Shown: piece by piece, positions 41,540 to 51,546 of the stretch
Layout of the letters: each line of letters opens with the position of its first letter
Numbering within the stretch: position 1 is the stretch's first letter
Assembly: GCA_965260995.1 (NCBI GenBank)
Contig: CBDHCD010000002.1
Location: 372,001 to 436,000 of the forward strand
Direction: 5' to 3'
Length of the DNA: 64,000 nt
Origin: JBBROS01 sp965260995
GTDB taxonomy: Bacteria > Pseudomonadota > Alphaproteobacteria > Acetobacterales > Acetobacteraceae
The notes under the pieces: model-generated
Seen by the model: only the letters and a program-made list of their open reading frames with translations
Told to the model about the DNA's origin: nothing
Databases searched by the model: none
Program-made: the position numbers and the translations under genes

Positions 41540-43984
41540 GTGGAGTGGCCAGTGACGAGGCTTTACGAAACCCTGGCCCAGGGCCGGGATCTCCGCCTGC
41601 TCGCGCTCGCGCTGCTGGCGGCCTGGATCGGCTGCTACGCGGCGCAGCACGTGCTGGCCCGCCGGATCGCGGTGGACGAAGCGCCGCCGGCGGGCCTTCG
41701 CCTGGTGGCGCTCGCCTGGCCGGCGGCCGCCATCCTGGGCGCCGCGACGTGGCTCGCCTACGTGCTGCTGGTGCTGTGCCTGTTCCCGGGGCTTGACCCG
41801 GCCGGGAACTGGGCCGCGGACCTGCAAGCCTTCGCCCTGGTGGGTGGCGGCGCGCTGCTCGCCATCGTGACCGCGGCCAAGGCGCGGGCCGGCTACCGCC
41901 ACCTGCTGCTGGCCGGCGCCGTCCTCGCCGCCGCCATCGCCTGCAGCGTGTTCCTGAGCCTGAGCAGCCTGACCCGGCCCTACAAGCTCGCCTTCGAGAT
42001 CATGCCTGTCACCGGCACGGTCCTGCTGACGGCGGTGCTGGCCGGGCTTGGGCTGGCGCAGATCCTGCGGCCGGTCGGCATCGGGCCGCGGTTGCGCGGC
42101 GCGCTCTGCCTCGCCGCCGCCCAGGTGTTCCCGATCTTGGCGGGGCTCACCTCCATCCTGTCGTTCTCTGATTGGATGGCCGAAGCGGACAAGCCGGCGA
42201 GCCTGGCGACGGAGCCGATCGTCGTCGTGGTCGCGGCCTGCGGGCTCGTGGTCCTGCTGCTCAGCGTCGCGGGGGCGGTGGTGGACCATCACCTGGCGCT
42301 GCAGGCGGAGCGCGAGTCGGAGCGGCTCCGGCAGCTGGCCGACGGCGCGATGGAAGGCATCCTGATCCACCGCGCCGGCCGCGTGCTCGACGCCAACGCC
42401 GCCTTCTGCGCCTTGGCGGGCCTGCCGATCGAGGGTGTCCGCGGCCGGGCCGTCGCCGAGCTGTTCGCCCTGCCGCCGGGCCAGGCCGCGCCGTGGGCCG
42501 CGCCGTTGGCCCCCTTGGCGGCGGACGGCCCCGGACGCCAGGAGATCGAGCTGCGCGTGGACGACGGCGCGGCGGTCCCGGTCGAGGTGCTATCCCGCGG
42601 CGTCACCTACGGGGGCGAGCCGGCGCAGGTGCTGGCGGTGCGCGACATCCGCGAGCGGCGCGAGGCGGAGGAGCGCATCCGCCACCTCGCCCACCACGAC
42701 GGGCTGACCGGGCTGGCCAACCGCACCCTGTTCGGCGAGCGCTTCCGGCACGCGCTCGTGCTGTCGGACCGCGCCGCCGAGCCGAGCGCGGTGCTGTGCC
42801 TGGACCTCGACCGCTTCAAGGCCGTCAACGACACGCTCGGCCACGCCGCCGGCGACATGCTGCTGCGCCAGGTGGCGGACCGCTTGCGCGAGGCGACGCG
42901 CGAAACCGACACCGTCGCCCGGCTGGGCGGCGACGAGTTCGCCATCGTCCAATCCAACGTGCCGCAGCCGCAGGGCGCCAGCGCCCTGGCCGCGCGGCTG
43001 GTCGAGGCGTTGTCCGCCCCGTTCGACCTGGGCGGCCAGCAGGCCAACATCGGCACCAGCGTCGGCGTGGCGCTTTACCCGCAGGACGGCGCCACGGCGG
43101 ACGCGCTGCTGAAGAACGCCGACGTCGCGCTCTACCGGGCCAAGGCGCAGGGCCGGGGCACGTCGTGCTTCTACGAGGCCGACATGGACGCGACCTTGCG
43201 GGCGCGCCGCCTCCTGGAGCGCGACCTGCGCGCCGCGGTCGGCACGGACCAGCTCGAGATGCACTACCAGCCGCTGGTCGCCTGCGGCGGCGGCGACGTG
43301 ACCGGCTTCGAGGCGCTGATGCGCTGGACGCATCCGGAGCGCGGGCCGGTGCCGCCCGCGGAGTTCATCCCGCTCGCCGAGGAAACCGGCCTGATCCTGG
43401 CGCTCGGCCAATGGGCGCTCGAAACCGCGTGCCGCGCCGCGGCGAGCTGGCCGGGCGAGCGCCGGGTCGCGGTCAACCTGTCGCCGGCGCAGCTCCGCGG
43501 CCACGCCCTGCCCGGGGCCGTCGCCGACATCCTGGCCCGCACCGGCCTGGCCGCGGGCCGGCTGGAGCTGGAAGTGACGGAAAGCCTCTTGATCGGCGAC
43601 CCGGTTCAGGCGTTGGTCATCCTGCGGGAGGTGAAGGCGCTCGGGGTGCGGATCGCGCTCGACGATTTCGGCACCGGCTACTCGAGCCTGAGCTATCTCC
43701 GGCACTTCCCGTTCGACAAGCTCAAGATCGACCGTTCCTTCGTCCAGGCGCTTGGGGAGGACAGGGGCGCGCAGGCCATCGTCGAGGCGATCCTGGCGAT
43801 GAGCCGGAGCCTGAACCTGGACGTGACGGCCGAGGGCGTCGAAACGGCGGACCAGCTCGCGATGCTGCGGGCGCAGGCCTGCGGCACCGTCCAGGGCTAC
43901 CTGCTCGGCCGGCCGATGCAGGCGGACGTGGTGTCCAGCTTCCTCCGGCACGGACGCACGCCCGCGCACCCGATCGCGGCCTGA
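41540..43984 (+). CDS. Seven-helix membrane PAS-GGDEF-EAL protein
   Basis: An 814-residue bifunctional-type c-di-GMP protein. Seven hydrophobic segments fill residues 15-255, a PAS domain follows (about 265-375, GILIHRAGRVLDANAAFCALAG), then GGDEF (intact RLGGDEF near 463, HDGLTGLANR before it) and EAL (intact FEALMRW near 590, NLSPAQL, DDFGTGYSSLSYLRHFPFDKLKIDRSF). Both cyclase and phosphodiesterase motifs are intact. Starts at GTG 41540 or GTG 41552. The membrane domain lacks the MHYT signature. It lies 64 bases after the TonB receptor. Confidence 0.9.
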   Translation: MEWPVTRLYETLAQGRDLRLLALALLAAWIGCYAAQHVLARRIAVDEAPPAGLRLVALAWPAAAILGAATWLAYVLLVLCLFPGLDPAGNWAADLQAFALVGGGALLAIVTAAKARAGYRHLLLAGAVLAAAIACSVFLSLSSLTRPYKLAFEIMPVTGTVLLTAVLAGLGLAQILRPVGIGPRLRGALCLAAAQVFPILAGLTSILSFSDWMAEADKPASLATEPIVVVVAACGLVVLLLSVAGAVVDHHLALQAERESERLRQLADGAMEGILIHRAGRVLDANAAFCALAGLPIEGVRGRAVAELFALPPGQAAPWAAPLAPLAADGPGRQEIELRVDDGAAVPVEVLSRGVTYGGEPAQVLAVRDIRERREAEERIRHLAHHDGLTGLANRTLFGERFRHALVLSDRAAEPSAVLCLDLDRFKAVNDTLGHAAGDMLLRQVADRLREATRETDTVARLGGDEFAIVQSNVPQPQGASALAARLVEALSAPFDLGGQQANIGTSVGVALYPQDGATADALLKNADVALYRAKAQGRGTSCFYEADMDATLRARRLLERDLRAAVGTDQLEMHYQPLVACGGGDVTGFEALMRWTHPERGPVPPAEFIPLAEETGLILALGQWALETACRAAASWPGERRVAVNLSPAQLRGHALPGAVADILARTGLAAGRLELEVTESLLIGDPVQALVILREVKALGVRIALDDFGTGYSSLSYLRHFPFDKLKIDRSFVQALGEDRGAQAIVEAILAMSRSLNLDVTAEGVETADQLAMLRAQACGTVQGYLLGRPMQADVVSSFLRHGRTPAHPIAA

Positions 43985-44056
43985 CGCCCCTCGCCTCCGC
44001 CCACGGCCGGTGCCATACGGTGCAGCACATCATCGGCGGGAGGCCCGGTCGACGCC

Positions 44057-44911
44057 TTGGACGCATATCCCCCGCCCGTCGACGCCCCACCTATCGACGC
44101 CCTGGCTAGGCACCAGCGCGCCCGCGGCGTGCTGCGGCTGTCGTTCAAGCGCCGGGCCGAGGCCACCGTGCTCGACGACCTGCGGCAGGACGGCTGCCTC
44201 AAGGCGCGCTTCCCCCGCGCCGACCCGCCCGCCTGGCCGGGCGCGGTCCTGCTCAACACCGCCGGCGGCGTCGCGGGCGGCGACTGGCTGGACACGAGCG
44301 TCGAGGCCGGGCCGGGAACGGCGGCGACCGTCGCCGGGCAGGCGGCGGAACGGATCTACCGCGCCCTGCCCGGCGCGACCGCGGAGATCGTCACCACGCT
44401 GCGGGTGGCGGGGGGCGCGGCGCTGGAATGGCTGCCGCAAGAGACGATCCTGTTCGACCGCTGCGCGCTCCGCCGCCGCCTCGCGATCGACCTCGCGCCC
44501 GACGCTTGGTTCCTGGGTGTCGAGCGCCTGGTGTTCGGGCGGGCGGCGATGGGCGAGGAGGTGCGTGAGGCCGCGCTGCGCGACCGCGTCACGCTCCGGC
44601 GCGACGGCCGCCTCGTGCTGCACGACACGCTGCGGCTCGACGGCCCGGCGGCGTCCCTGCTCGACCGCGCGGCGATCGGCGGCGGCGCGCGGGCGGCGGC
44701 GACGCTGCTCCACGCCGCCCCGGACGCCTCGGCCCGGCTCCCCGCGCTGCGGGCGGCGCTCGCGCCGTTCGAGGCCGGCGCGTCGGCGTTCGACGGGCTG
44801 CTGCTGGCCCGCATCGTCGCCGCGGACGGCGCGCAGTTGCGCCGGGCCGTCATCTCGGGCTTGAACATCCTGCGCGGGGGCCGCACCCTGCCCCGGGTGT
44901 GGCTGTGCTGA
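44057..44911 (+). CDS. ureD: Urease accessory protein UreD
   Basis: A 284-residue UreD/UreH scaffold that holds the apo-urease for nickel loading with UreF and UreG. Family segments are RARGVLRLSFKRR, VLLNTAGGVAGGDWLD, AERIYRALPGATAEI, LEWLPQETILFDRC and FDGLLLARIVAADG. The start is TTG 44057, a GGGAGG sits 13 bases upstream, and no ATG is available before the conserved region. Repeated GTCGACGCC motifs surround the start. First gene of the urease operon. Confidence 0.92.
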   Translation: MDAYPPPVDAPPIDALARHQRARGVLRLSFKRRAEATVLDDLRQDGCLKARFPRADPPAWPGAVLLNTAGGVAGGDWLDTSVEAGPGTAATVAGQAAERIYRALPGATAEIVTTLRVAGGAALEWLPQETILFDRCALRRRLAIDLAPDAWFLGVERLVFGRAAMGEEVREAALRDRVTLRRDGRLVLHDTLRLDGPAASLLDRAAIGGGARAAATLLHAAPDASARLPALRAALAPFEAGASAFDGLLLARIVAADGAQLRRAVISGLNILRGGRTLPRVWLC

Positions 44912-44918
44912 GGACGGG

Positions 44919-45221
44919 ATGAACCTGACGCCGCGGGAGAAAGACAAGCTGCTCATCGCCATGGCCGCGAGCGTCGCCCGCCGCCGCCTCGAACGCGGCG
45001 TCAAGCTCAACCATCCCGAGGCCGTGGCGCTGATCACCGATTTCGTCGTCGAGGGCGCCCGCGACGGCCGTTCGGTCGCCGACCTGATGCAGGCGGGCGC
45101 GCAGGTCGTCACCCGCGCCCAGGTCATGGAGGGCATCGCCGAGATGATCCACGACGTGCAGGTGGAAGCCACCTTCCCCGACGGCACCAAGCTCGTCACC
45201 GTGCACGAGCCGGTGCGATGA
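44919..45221 (+). CDS. ureA: Urease gamma subunit
   Basis: A 100-residue subunit, the normal length of separate UreA. Conserved LTPREKDKLLI, ARRRLERGVKLNHPEAVALI, VEGARDGRSVADLM and ATFPDGTKLVTVHEP are all present. It assembles with UreB and UreC into the (abc)3 urease. Seven bases separate it from ureD; the stop overlaps ureB by four bases. Confidence 0.97.
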   Translation: MNLTPREKDKLLIAMAASVARRRLERGVKLNHPEAVALITDFVVEGARDGRSVADLMQAGAQVVTRAQVMEGIAEMIHDVQVEATFPDGTKLVTVHEPVR

Positions 45222-45262
45222 CCCTTGGCAAGATGACCTCTGGCAAGATGATCCCTGGGGAG
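45218..45262. repeat. 15-bp tandem duplication of the ureB start
   Basis: ATGACCCTTGGCAAG (45218-45232), ATGACCTCTGGCAAG (45233-45247) and a diverged third unit beginning ATGATCCCTGG at 45248. The ancestral ureB start is the third. Confidence 0.9.
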
Positions 45263-45549
45263 CTGTTCACCGCCGACGGCGACATCGAACTCAACCAGGG
45301 CCAGCCCCGCACGACGCTCGCCGTCGCCAACGCCGGCGACCGCCCGATCCAGGTCGGCAGCCATTACCACTTCGCCGAGACCAACCCGGCGCTCCGCTTC
45401 GACCGCGCCCAGGCCCGCGGCCAGCGGCTCGACATTCCTGCCGGCACCGCCGTCCGCTTCGAGCCGGGGCAGTCGCGCGAGGTCACCTTGGTCCCCTACC
45501 GAGGCCGCCGCGTCGTCCACGGCTTCCGCGGCGAGGTCGGGGGCGCGCT

Positions 45550-45553
<4 letters not shown>
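45218..45553 (+). CDS. ureB: Urease beta subunit
   Basis: A 111-residue UreB with the conserved body PGELFTADGDIELNQG, VGSHYHFAETNPALRFDR and RRVVHGFRGEVGG. Standard UreB begins MIPGE; here two 15-bp repeats add MTLGKMTSGK in front, each unit starting with an ATG (45218, 45233, 45248). The first ATG overlaps the ureA stop (ATGA), so coupling is kept, but initiation at the third would give the standard protein. Confidence 0.95.
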
Positions 45554-47250
<1,697 letters not shown>

Positions 47251-47262
47251 GGAGACTGGCCC

Positions 47263-47676
47263 ATGCACGCGATCCTGCTGTTCTCCGCCACCCTGCACGT
47301 CGCCGCCATCGGCCTGCTGGCCGCTTTCCTGCTGCGATCGCGCGACGAGCGCCGGGGCGACGAGCCGAGCTTCCCGCAGGTCATCCTGAGCGCGGGCGGG
47401 CTGGGGGCGGCGGTGTTCGTCGCCGCCACGGTCGTCGCCTGGCTCGGCCGCGGCTTCGGCTCGGCGCTGGTCGTGGGCCTGGTCGCCGGGCTGCTGGCCG
47501 CCCTCGCCTTCGTGCTGGCGCTCGGCGCTTGGCCGGCGCGGCCGGCGGACGGGCAGCCGTCAAGCCAGGCCAGCGACATCGTGCGCCGCGTCGTCATCGG
47601 CCTGTTCGCGGCCCTGGAGGTGGTGGCGTTCTGCTTCCTCGCCGCCGCGGTCGGCATGGTGGGAGCCCCCGCTTGA
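47263..47676 (+). CDS. Small membrane protein inside the urease operon, unknown function
   Basis: A 137-residue protein with four hydrophobic segments (LLFSATLHVAAIGLLAAFLL; ILSAGGLGAAVFVAATVVAW; SALVVGLVAGLLAALAFVLAL; VIGLFAALEVVAFCFLAAAV). It is not UreJ/HupE, which is longer and has a nickel-binding HPxxGxDH motif absent here. An AGGAGA ribosome site precedes ATG 47263, and it lies 12 bases after ureC in the same direction, so it is co-transcribed. No family recognised. A role in urea/ammonia movement is only a guess from position. Confidence 0.75.
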   Translation: MHAILLFSATLHVAAIGLLAAFLLRSRDERRGDEPSFPQVILSAGGLGAAVFVAATVVAWLGRGFGSALVVGLVAGLLAALAFVLALGAWPARPADGQPSSQASDIVRRVVIGLFAALEVVAFCFLAAAVGMVGAPA

Positions 47677-47702
47677 GCCTCGGCCGGCCCGGCAGCACCC
47701 CG

Positions 47703-48347
47703 ATGGACACCGCCCTGCCCAACGCCCCCGCGCTGATGAGCGCCCTCGGCTGGGCGTACGACAAGGTCATCGGCCTGCCGGATGGCGGCGCTGGGCGCTG
47801 CTCGGAAGCCGAGATCGACCGCAAGATTCGCTTCTACTGCGCCGGCGCCGGCACGGCCGGGTTCGTGACCAACCTGGGCGGCGTGTTCGCCTTGCCAGTC
47901 GCGCTGCCGGCCAACCTGTTGAGCGTCGCCGCCCTGCAACTCCGGCTCATCACCGAGGTCGCCGTTTGCCGCGGCTACGACGTGCACAGCGAGCAGGTCC
48001 GGGCCGCGGCCATGGCTTGCCTCGCCGGCAACGCCGCCGTCGAGGCGCTGAAGGAAGCGGGCGTTCAGCTCGGCGTCAGGGTCGGGCAGCGCGTGGCCGG
48101 CGCGGCGCTGGCGCAGGTCAACCGGGCGGTCGGCGCCCGGCTCGCCGGCACGCTCGGCGCGCGCGGCGCGGCGCGGCTCACCCGGCTCGTCCCGGTGATG
48201 GGCGGCGTGATCGGCGGCGGCATCGACGCCCTCAGCACTCGCGCGGTGGGCGAGATCGCCAAGCGGGTGTTCACGCGGATCGAGCCCGCGCCCGAACCAG
48301 GTCCCGCCCCTGCCCCTGCCGAGGCGCTGCGGATCGCCGGGGCATGA
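47703..48347 (+). CDS. EcsC-family protein inside the urease operon
   Basis: A 214-residue protein with the EcsC domain (about 25-150): RKIRFYCAGAGTAGFVTN, GGVFALPVALPANLLSVAAL, LQLRLITEVAVCRGYDV and GYDVHSEQVRAAAMACLAGN, then a hydrophobic glycine-rich segment (VMGGVIGGGIDALS). EcsC has no firmly assigned biochemical role; the original gene sits in the B. subtilis ecsAB transporter operon. An alternative TTG at 47673 overlaps the previous stop and has a GGGAG site. The stop overlaps ureE (ATGA), so it belongs to the operon. Confidence 0.82.
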   Translation: MDTALPNAPALMSALGWAYDKVIGLPDGGAGRCSEAEIDRKIRFYCAGAGTAGFVTNLGGVFALPVALPANLLSVAALQLRLITEVAVCRGYDVHSEQVRAAAMACLAGNAAVEALKEAGVQLGVRVGQRVAGAALAQVNRAVGARLAGTLGARGAARLTRLVPVMGGVIGGGIDALSTRAVGEIAKRVFTRIEPAPEPGPAPAPAEALRIAGA

Positions 48348-48802
48348 CGCGCGCGGGGGAGGTGCTGCCGGCCGGGGCCTGGGCCGGCGAGGCCCAGGAC
48401 ACCGTGCTGATCGACTTCGACCGCCGCCACCGCCGCCGCATCCAGCTCACCACCGAAGCCGGCGTGGAGGTGTTGCTCGACCTGCCGCGGGCGGTCCGCC
48501 TGCGCGACGGCGACGGCCTGCGCCTCGACGATGGCCGCGTCGTCCGAGTCGAGGCCCGGCCCGAGCCGCTGCTCGACATCCACGCCCACGGCCCGGCCGA
48601 CCTCGTCCGCATCGCCTGGCACCTTGGCAACCGCCACCTGCCGGTGCAGCTCCTGGACGGCCATCTCCGGGTCCGCGCCGACCACGTCATCGCCGACATG
48701 GTTCGCGCCCTCGGCGGCCACGTCCGCGCGATCGACGCGCCGTTCGACCCGGAGGCGGGCGCTTACGCCGGCGGGCACCAGCACGCGCACGATGATGATT
48801 GA
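48344..48802 (+). CDS. ureE: Urease nickel metallochaperone UreE
   Basis: A 152-residue UreE with the N-terminal peptide-binding domain (about 1-75) and C-terminal metal domain (PADLVRIAWHLGNRHLPVQL; RADHVIADMVRALGGHV). The tail HQHAHDDD is a short histidine-rich nickel-binding extension. It carries nickel to the UreDFG-apo-urease complex. Starts at ATG 48344, overlapping the EcsC-family gene. Confidence 0.94.
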   Translation: MTRAGEVLPAGAWAGEAQDTVLIDFDRRHRRRIQLTTEAGVEVLLDLPRAVRLRDGDGLRLDDGRVVRVEARPEPLLDIHAHGPADLVRIAWHLGNRHLPVQLLDGHLRVRADHVIADMVRALGGHVRAIDAPFDPEAGAYAGGHQHAHDDD

Positions 48803-49475
48803 TCCTGGCCAGGAAGCGGGCGCGGCGGGATCGTTCACCAAGCTGCTGACCTGGCTGTCGCCCGCCTTCCCCACCGGCGCGTTCGCCTACAGCCACGGCC
48901 TGGAATGGGCGGTGGAGCAGGGCGACATCGCGGGCGAGGCTGCGTTGCTGGCGTGGCTGCGGGACGTGATCCGCCACGGCGCGGGGCAGACGGACGCGGT
49001 GCTGGCCCGGCACGCCCACCGCGCCGGAACGGCCGCCGCCCTCGCCGAGGTCGCGGCCCTGGCCCGCGCCGCCGCCCCGTGCCTGGAGCGCCGGGCCGAG
49101 ACGCTGGGCCAGGGCGACGCCTTCGCCATCGCCGCCCAGGTGTGGGGCGCGCCGCTGTTGCGCGCCATCGAAGGCCCGGTCGCCTACCCGGTCGCGGTGG
49201 GCGCGCTCGCCCGGGCGCACGGCGTGCCGGAGGACATGACGGCGCTCGGGCTGCTGCACGCCTTCGCCACCAACCTGGTCAGCGCCGCCGTCCGGCTGAT
49301 CCCGCTGGGGCAGACCGCCGGCCTGCGCACCCTGGCCGCGTTGGAGCCGGCGCTGCGCGAGGTGGCGGCCCTGTCGCGCGGCCTGCCGCTCGACGAGATC
49401 GGTGGCCTATGCCTGCGCGCCGACATCGCCGCCATGCGGCACGAGACGCAATACACGAGGCTGTTCCGCACATGA
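48792..49475 (+). CDS. ureF: Urease accessory protein UreF
   Basis: A 227-residue all-helical UreF. Family landmarks are LLTWLSPAFPTGAFAYSHGLEWAV, QTDAVLARHAHRA, QGDAFAIAAQVWG and LLHAFATNLVSAAVRLIPLGQT. It bridges UreD and UreG and gates GTP-dependent nickel insertion. Consecutive ATGs at 48792 and 48795 are possible starts; both overlap the ureE 3' end by about 10 bases. Confidence 0.94.
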   Translation: MMIDPGQEAGAAGSFTKLLTWLSPAFPTGAFAYSHGLEWAVEQGDIAGEAALLAWLRDVIRHGAGQTDAVLARHAHRAGTAAALAEVAALARAAAPCLERRAETLGQGDAFAIAAQVWGAPLLRAIEGPVAYPVAVGALARAHGVPEDMTALGLLHAFATNLVSAAVRLIPLGQTAGLRTLAALEPALREVAALSRGLPLDEIGGLCLRADIAAMRHETQYTRLFRT

Positions 49476-50107
49476 CATCCGAGCACGGGACATCCAAGAA
49501 CGGGCCGCTGCGCGTCGGCATCGGCGGGCCGGTCGGCACCGGCAAGACGGCGCTGATGGACGCGCTGTGCCGCCGCTTCGCTGCCCGCTACGACGTGGCC
49601 GCCATCACCAACGACATCTACACCAAGGAGGACGCCGAGTTCCTCACTCGCGCCGGCAGCCTGCCGCCCGAGCGCATCCTCGGCATCGAGACCGGCGGCT
49701 GCCCCCACACCGCCATCCGCGAGGACGCCAGCATCAACCTGGCCGGCATCGCCGAGATGCGCCGCCGCTTTCCCGGCCTCGACCTGATCCTGATCGAGAG
49801 CGGCGGCGACAACCTGGCCGCCACTTTCAGCCCCGAGCTGGCCGATCTCACCATCTACGTCATCGACGTGTCCGCCGGCGACAAGATCCCGCGCAAGGGC
49901 GGCCCCGGCATCACCCGCAGCGACCTGCTGGTGATCAACAAGATCGACCTCGCGCCCCACGTCGGCGCTAGCCTCGACGTGATGGACCGCGACAGCCAGC
50001 GAATGCGGGGCGGGCGTCCGTTCGTGTTCGCCAACGTGCGCGGGGGCGCCGGCGTGGCGGAGGTGGCGCGCTTCATCGAGCGGAGCGGCGGGCTGGCCGC
50101 GGCGTAA
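49472..50107 (+). CDS. ureG: Urease accessory GTPase UreG
   Basis: A 211-residue SIMIBI-class GTPase. It has the P-loop GIGGPVGTGKT, the nickel-binding GCPHT motif, LILIESGGDNLAATFSPELAD, the GTP specificity motif NKIDLA, and the conserved DIYTKEDAEFL. The extreme N-terminus is a duplicated pentapeptide (TSEHG, TSKNG) from a 15-bp tandem repeat; the conserved core starts at about residue 12. The ATG overlaps the ureF stop. Last gene of the operon. Confidence 0.96.
   Translation: MTSEHGTSKNGPLRVGIGGPVGTGKTALMDALCRRFAARYDVAAITNDIYTKEDAEFLTRAGSLPPERILGIETGGCPHTAIREDASINLAGIAEMRRRFPGLDLILIESGGDNLAATFSPELADLTIYVIDVSAGDKIPRKGGPGITRSDLLVINKIDLAPHVGASLDVMDRDSQRMRGGRPFVFANVRGGAGVAEVARFIERSGGLAAA
49475..49504. 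repeat. 15-bp tandem duplication at the ureG start
   Basis: ACATCCGAGCACGGG (49475-49489) and ACATCCAAGAACGGG (49490-49504), immediately after the ureG ATG. Confidence 0.85.
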
Positions 50108-50370
50108 GGGTCCGTTCGAGGTTTCGCCGGGCCGGGCCGGGCCGGCTGGCGTGGCGTTCGGGAACCGGAGCGGCGTGAGCGCCGGATGGCCGGCACAGGA
50201 CATCATCCGACCGAACGGGGTCACGCTCCAGCAACATGCTTTGTTGGGCACCGAGGCGGGGAGGCCGTCCTCACTATCGCGCCATCGCTCCGCGGCGCGT
50301 GAACTCCGGCCGCCACCGGGGCGTTGCCTGCCCGAACGATGACCCTGATAGGCGACGAGGATTTCCGCGC

Positions 50371-51546
50371 ATGAAGGCGCTCTGCTGGCACGGCAAGAAC
50401 GACATCCGTTGCGACACGGTGCCTGACCCCAAGGTCGAGCACCCGCGCGACGCCATCATCAAGGTGACGGCCTGCGCCATCTGCGGCTCCGACCTCCATT
50501 TGTTCAACGGCTTCATGCCCGGCATGAAGAGCGGCGACATCCTCGGCCACGAGACGATGGGCGAGGTGGTCGAAGTCGGCCGCGAAGTCGGCAACCTCAA
50601 GGTCGGCGACCGCGTCGTGGTGCCGTTCACTATCTCCTGCGGCGAATGCTTCTTCTGCAAGAAGGGCCTCTACTCCGGCTGCGAGCGCTCCAACCCCGAG
50701 CCGAGCCGGTCGAAAGCCGAGACCTTATGGGGCCACACCCCGGCCGGGTTGTTCGGCTACACCCACCTCCTCGGCGGCTACGCCGGCGGCCAGGCGGAGT
50801 ACCTGCGCGTGCCTTACGCCGACGTTGGCCCGATCAAGGTGCCGAGCCACCTCACCGACGAGCAGGTGCTGTTCCTGTCCGACATCTTCCCGACCGGCTA
50901 CATGGGCGCCGAGCAGTGCGGCATCGAGCCGGGCGACACCATCGCTGTCTGGGGTTGTGGCCCGGTCGGGCAGTTCTCGATCCGCTCCGCCTTCCTGCTC
51001 GGCGCTGAACGGGTCATCGCGATCGACACGGTGCCCGAGCGGCTCGCCCTCGCCCGCAAGGCCGGGGCGGAGACGATCGATTTCGCCAACGAGGACGTGC
51101 ACGAGCGCATCAACCAAATGACCCAGGGGCGCGGCGCGGACGGTTGCGTCGACGCCGTCGGCACCGAGGCGGAGCCGTCCGCCAGCCTCGACTCCATCCT
51201 GGACCGCGCCAAGCAGGTCGCCTGGATCGGCACCGACCGGCCGCACGTGTTGCGCCAGGCGATCACCAACTGCCGCAACGGCGGCACGGTCTCGATCGTC
51301 GGCGTCTACGGCGGCCTGCTCGACAAGGTGCCGATGGGCAGCGCGATCAACCGCGGCCTCACCTTCAAGATGGCGCAGACGCCGGTGCAGAAATACCTCG
51401 GCCCTCTCATGGAGCGGATCGAGAAAGGCGAGATCGATCCTTCGTTCGTCATCACCCATTCCGGCAAGCTCGAAGACGGGCCGGACCTTTACCAAGTGTT
51501 CCGCGACAAGCAGGACGGGTGCATCAAGGTGGTGCTGAAGCCATGA
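50371..51546 (+). CDS. Zinc-dependent alcohol dehydrogenase, formaldehyde-dehydrogenase (FdhA)-like
   Basis: A 391-residue medium-chain dehydrogenase. Catalytic zinc ligands lie in ACAICGSDLH and GHETMGEV; structural zinc cysteines lie in CGECFFCKKGLYSGC (the four-cysteine loop). The NAD Rossmann motif is VWGCGPVGQF. The overall layout, with a long C-terminal segment (KYLGPLMERIEKGEIDPSFVITH), matches glutathione-independent formaldehyde dehydrogenase relatives, but many such proteins have other substrates. A GAGGA ribosome site precedes ATG 50371. Coupled to the next gene by a four-base overlap. Confidence 0.88.
   Translation: MKALCWHGKNDIRCDTVPDPKVEHPRDAIIKVTACAICGSDLHLFNGFMPGMKSGDILGHETMGEVVEVGREVGNLKVGDRVVVPFTISCGECFFCKKGLYSGCERSNPEPSRSKAETLWGHTPAGLFGYTHLLGGYAGGQAEYLRVPYADVGPIKVPSHLTDEQVLFLSDIFPTGYMGAEQCGIEPGDTIAVWGCGPVGQFSIRSAFLLGAERVIAIDTVPERLALARKAGAETIDFANEDVHERINQMTQGRGADGCVDAVGTEAEPSASLDSILDRAKQVAWIGTDRPHVLRQAITNCRNGGTVSIVGVYGGLLDKVPMGSAINRGLTFKMAQTPVQKYLGPLMERIEKGEIDPSFVITHSGKLEDGPDLYQVFRDKQDGCIKVVLKP

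Noticed and set aside
47263..47676. UreJ/HupE nickel permease
   Set aside because: Too short and lacks the histidine-rich nickel motif of that family.
50108..50370. Possible small RNA or tRNA downstream of ureG
   Set aside because: No cloverleaf, no TTCGA-type T-arm with matching stems; only GGGCC runs and a 5-bp CAACA/TGTTG hairpin.
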